A stretch of 48,181 nucleotides of DNA from a virus, in IMG/VR virus record IMGVR_UViG_3300040801_001020, positions 1-48,181 of that record; one strand, given 5' to 3'. Positions within the stretch are counted from its first letter, which is position 1, and every line of letters begins with the position of its first letter. A model generated the notes under the pieces. It saw nothing but the letters and a program-made list of their open reading frames with translations, searched no databases and had not been told where the DNA came from. This document shows positions 45,771 through 48,181 of this stretch, piece after piece. Both the position numbers and the translations under genes were made by a program.

Positions 45771-46612
45771 AAAAAATTTACAGGGTCGAAGCCAACCTCA
45801 TGGTCAAACTCATGCTCGCATTCTTCACACTTCATGCGCATGGTCTTGTTGATGCCTATCTCATTGATTTCGGATATTTTGTCTTGCACAGCATGCCCCA
45901 CATCGCTATCACAGTTCTCCATGAACTCACGAATGGCGTTTCTGTCCTTGACCACAAAATCTTCACCTTCAGGATCTGTGCCTGCAATGGTGCTCACACT
46001 GTCCACAATCAGATCAAAATTCAAGGCGCTCAACTTCATGAAGCTGTCATTAAATGCCTTTAACTGTGCCATTTCGTCTGTAATAGACCCAATGCTTTGC
46101 AAGCTTCTGGTGCTTTGAAAGTTGGCAATCCCGGCTTTAACTGATGACTCATAGCTATAGGGTCTGACTTCAATCTCCAGCCCGTTTGCTGTTTCCAGTA
46201 CATAATGCTGCTCCACAACCTGCATGGTGCTCAGGCTGTCTTCAATGCTAGCGGTGCCGGTTACGGCGGCATTACACTCAGGACACGTGGCGTTGATATC
46301 CATTTCATCGCCATGTGTGGCGCTCTGTATGGCCACTAGCAGTGTTTCCACATCGTTTGAAATCATGGCTCTAGGTGCCTTAACTTGTGGCACACAACTT
46401 TTAATCACTTGTGCTACAGCCTCACCGTTGAGCAGAGCATCAGGATTTTTCATGATCATTTCGTCGCGGGCTGTCATGCTGTACACCGCCAGTTCACGAT
46501 TTTCTGGCAGATCCACCACTGTATCGTCATAGTAGATACCTTGTGTGGGCAACCCAACATATAGCTTGGGACTGCGGTAAAAACCCTGGAGTGGGTTGGT
46601 GTTCTGTGTCAT
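45731..46612 (-). CDS. 26: Tail assembly chaperone/baseplate hub protein, gp26-like, 293 aa
   Basis: I choose ATG 46612 (MTQNTNPLQGFYRSPKLY), with AGGAG eight bases upstream; the longer frame begins inside a promoter box. The N-terminus has YVGLPTQGIYYDD and LPENRELAVYSMTARDEM, typical of the T4_baseplate (gp26) family. Two CxxC pairs (CPEC near 125 and CEEC near 265) probably bind zinc. NDVETLLVAIQSATHGDEM precedes the first. The last 12 residues after the slippery site are specific to the unshifted form. Adjacent to the tape measure gene, though on the other strand; such chaperones keep the tape measure soluble and recruit tube subunits. The gp26 match is from memory of the family. Confidence 0.8.
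   Translation of the reverse strand: MTQNTNPLQGFYRSPKLYVGLPTQGIYYDDTVVDLPENRELAVYSMTARDEMIMKNPDALLNGEAVAQVIKSCVPQVKAPRAMISNDVETLLVAIQSATHGDEMDINATCPECNAAVTGTASIEDSLSTMQVVEQHYVLETANGLEIEVRPYSYESSVKAGIANFQSTRSLQSIGSITDEMAQLKAFNDSFMKLSALNFDLIVDSVSTIAGTDPEGEDFVVKDRNAIREFMENCDSDVGHAVQDKISEINEIGINKTMRMKCEECEHEFDHEVGFDPVNFFIASSRQQTQKKS
45770..45779 (-). promoter_or_regulatory. Programmed -1 frameshift slippery site
   Basis: Minus strand AAATTTTTTC. In the chaperone frame the codons are (GT)A AAT TTT TTC, giving two overlapping canonical X-XXY-YYZ heptamers: A-AAT-TTT (45779-45773) and T-TTT-TTC (45776-45770). Both lead to the same joined peptide NFF-H. The zero-frame stop follows 13 codons later. 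I see no strong pseudoknot downstream and no Shine-Dalgarno-like stimulator at 10-14 bases. Confidence 0.75.
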
Positions 46613-46636
46613 ATTAAAACTCCTGTTAATCAACCG

Positions 46637-46644
46637 GATAAATA
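46637..46644 (+). promoter_or_regulatory. Late promoter box GATAAATA toward tape measure gene
   Basis: Plus-strand GATAAATA preceded by TTAAT-N4-CG, similar to the TTAAT-N4-TG of the two extended leftward promoters. Five bases later is ATG 46650, the start of a 13-residue open frame. The expected RNA starts near 46650. Confidence 0.65.
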
Positions 46645-46649
46645 CTCGG

Positions 46650-46691
46650 ATGGTGTGTGTCATTATTTATCACCGTAAAAACAGCATTTAA
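46650..46691 (+). other. Possible leaderless mini-ORF, 13 aa
   Basis: ATG at 46650, stop TAA at 46689-46691, peptide MVCVIIYHRKNSI. It would start exactly at the predicted late transcript start. It ends 12 bases before the tape measure ATG 46704 and could load or time ribosomes. It may equally be chance, since it overlaps the opposing promoter. Confidence 0.25.
46664..46671 (-). promoter_or_regulatory. Late promoter box GATAAATA toward tail chaperone
   Basis: Minus-strand GATAAATA with predicted start near 46658, giving a leader of about 46 nt that includes the AGGAG site before ATG 46612. It points against the plus-strand box at 46637-46644, so the two transcripts overlap by a few bases and each initiates inside the other's transcribed region. 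Confidence 0.65.
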
Positions 46692-46703
46692 TTTCGAGAT
46701 CAC

Positions 46704-48181
46704 ATGGCTAAAGGCGAAAAGGTAGAAATAACGTTTGACGAGAACACGGCAACAGTGCCGGCTTTCGCCATGGAAGCCACACAGAAGCAATTGCTCGCCG
46801 CCGCCAAAGTCATGATGGGCACAGATCAAGCAGCCCAGAAAAAGTACAAAGAACTCATCAAGGTAACAACTGATGCCAACACGGATCAAAAGAAAAACAA
46901 GAAAGACACTGACGATTTCCGTGACAAACAATTGGATCTGTTGGCAGATATCAGCAAAGCCAATCGTGGTGTGGAACTAGCCAAGACACTGGGGCTAGGG
47001 GCGTTGAGTTTTGGTCTCAATACTCTCTTAGTGGGCGCTACAGCCACAGCAGGCGCGTTGATTGGTTTAACTGGCGCCATCAAAGCTGGCATGACACGTT
47101 TTGGTGATCTGGAAAGTGAACTATTACAAACAGGTGTGGGCTTCACTGACACAAGCGGCAGCCTCATGGACTTGCTGGCAAGCTCTCAACGTTTGGGTAT
47201 GACGCTAGATGAAACCAGAGATTTACTCAGGGAATATCCAGGCACCATTCAAAGCACAGGCAAAGCTACCTTCAGTGCATTGCAATCTGAGTTTGCTACT
47301 TTAACCAAAAGTGGTGCGCAGTTTGGCATGAGCATGAGTGATAGCGCAAAGTATCTGGCTGAAGATTTGGAAACACGCCAAGCATTGGGATTGTTGGAAA
47401 ATGTCAACAGTGCCAAACAAGCTGCTCGTACGCAGGAACTCTTGGACAGTCAGCTCAGAGCAACCACTATATTGGGCAAGAGCATAAACGATATCCGAGA
47501 TGCTGGTAAGGATGCACTAACTGAAAACGCACAAGCGCAATTGCGCATGCTGGCTTTTGCAGACAATCTGGGCCCGGAAAAAGCAGCAGCGTTCACTGCC
47601 AGCCTGGAAAAGATGCAAGGTGAGTTAGCAGCAACAGGCGTTAGTAGTGCTGTAACAGATCAAATTACCCGCTCACTTTTTGATATTGATGCTTTCTATA
47701 GTGAAGGCGGGCAACAGATGTTAGCAGCATTCCAGACCATGGGTAAAGGTGGAAGTGCAGTAGCAGAAAACTTGCGTGACATGCAACGTGCTATTGATGA
47801 ACAAAGACCAGAAGATGCCATGAAAATGTTTGAAAAGTTTCCTGACCAGATCATGAACTTTGCGGCCAACTTGGATGCAGGTGAGCTCAAGCGTTTTGTA
47901 TCAACTCTGGAAGGGCTTGATGGTGATTTGCCAGAACAGTTGGCTCTGAGTTTGGGGCAATTGCGATTGGCAGCTAGCAGAACAGCCAAGGGCATAGGCG
48001 AAGATTTCCCAGCACTGGCAAAAGCACAAGCAGCATATACTAACAGCATAAACATTCTGCAAGGAAGCATGAACAGCATGTTCACTGAAGCCATGCAAGG
48101 ACTAGCTGGACCCATAGGAGCATTTGGTGAAGCCATGGGTGATGTAACTGAGAAAGGCAAAGAGCAAATGGGTATTACTAC
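46704..48181 (+). CDS. Tape measure/tail length protein, start only (492 codons shown)
   Basis: Open from ATG 46704 to the right edge, so the C-terminus is missing. The ribosome binding site is weak (CGAGA). The N-terminal 90 residues are charged and helical (LLAAAKVMMG, KKYKELIKVTTDANTDQKKNKK). A hydrophobic glycine/alanine region follows at about 93-127 (LGLGALSFGLNTLLVGATATAGALIG in short runs), then long helical repeats rich in Leu, Ala and Gln with TRFGDLESELLQTG. This is the layout of tape measure proteins: coiled coil, membrane-active segment, helical ruler. T4 has gp29 in the tail hub in this role. Its neighbour on the other strand is its presumed chaperone. Function is inferred from architecture and position. 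Confidence 0.75.
   Translation, partial: MAKGEKVEITFDENTATVPAFAMEATQKQLLAAAKVMMGTDQAAQKKYKELIKVTTDANTDQKKNKKDTDDFRDKQLDLLADISKANRGVELAKTLGLGALSFGLNTLLVGATATAGALIGLTGAIKAGMTRFGDLESELLQTGVGFTDTSGSLMDLLASSQRLGMTLDETRDLLREYPGTIQSTGKATFSALQSEFATLTKSGAQFGMSMSDSAKYLAEDLETRQALGLLENVNSAKQAARTQELLDSQLRATTILGKSINDIRDAGKDALTENAQAQLRMLAFADNLGPEKAAAFTASLEKMQGELAATGVSSAVTDQITRSLFDIDAFYSEGGQQMLAAFQTMGKGGSAVAENLRDMQRAIDEQRPEDAMKMFEKFPDQIMNFAANLDAGELKRFVSTLEGLDGDLPEQLALSLGQLRLAASRTAKGIGEDFPALAKAQAAYTNSINILQGSMNSMFTEAMQGLAGPIGAFGEAMGDVTEKGKEQMGIT

Noticed and set aside
46612-46663. Start at 46663 for the gp26-like protein
   Set aside because: That ATG touches the promoter box. ATG 46612 has a good AGGAG site and a family-like N-terminus.
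1-48181. CRISPR arrays, tRNA genes, insertion sequences, integrase or attachment sites
   Set aside because: I looked for regular spaced repeats, cloverleaf/T-loop patterns and transposase or recombinase motifs and saw none. A tRNA scan would be more sensitive than reading by eye.

Overview
The window is a fragment of a tailed bacteriophage genome with a T4-type (myovirus) tail and replication/transcription module. The diagnosis rests on baseplate wedge proteins of the gp25, gp6 and gp53 families, a gp48/gp54-type tube cap, a gp5-type OB-fold spike, a gp26-type tail chaperone, a gp46/gp47 (Rad50/Mre11-like) recombination pair and a gp55-type late sigma factor. Late promoter boxes of the form GATAAATA (T4 consensus TATAAATA) precede most late operons. 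The host is unknown. It probably has an ordinary sigma-70, because two rightward genes have TTGACA-type promoters. Protein style (YHYH module, long Ig-like and glycine-tyrosine repeats, QLW fibre modules) resembles aquatic T4-like phages, but that is an impression.

Layout. 1-7103 (minus): three large tail-fibre-like proteins and a 215-aa structural protein; the leftmost gene runs off the window. 7130-28789 (minus): one uninterrupted gene for a 7219-aa virion protein, 45% of the window, in the slot where T4 has gene 7. 28800-33358 (minus): gp6 and gp25 homologues. 33408-33857 (plus): a self-contained early gene cassette with sigma-70 promoter, one 92-aa gene and a UUCG-loop terminator, inserted between late baseplate operons. 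33856-40050 (minus): gp5-like spike, gp27-like hub, gp53-like wedge and gp48/54-like tube cap. 40112-43805 (plus): gp55-like sigma, gp47-like nuclease and gp46-like ATPase, in overlapping genes behind a sigma-70-type promoter. 43851-44953 (plus): two GIY-YIG-type nuclease genes. 44954-45536: no convincing gene, but many nested inverted repeats that look like a large structured RNA. 45537-46612 (minus): a gp26-like tail chaperone with a -1 frameshift site joining it to a 77-codon extension. 46704-48181 (plus): the start of the tape measure protein, running off the right end.

How it works together (inference): host RNA polymerase first reads the 40112 and 33408 promoters. The gp55-like sigma then redirects polymerase to the GATAAATA boxes and switches on the leftward baseplate/fibre operons and the rightward tape measure gene. 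At four genes, and at a 13-residue mini-ORF before the tape measure, the ATG lies exactly five bases after the box. That is where T4-type late transcription should start, so these mRNAs may be leaderless.
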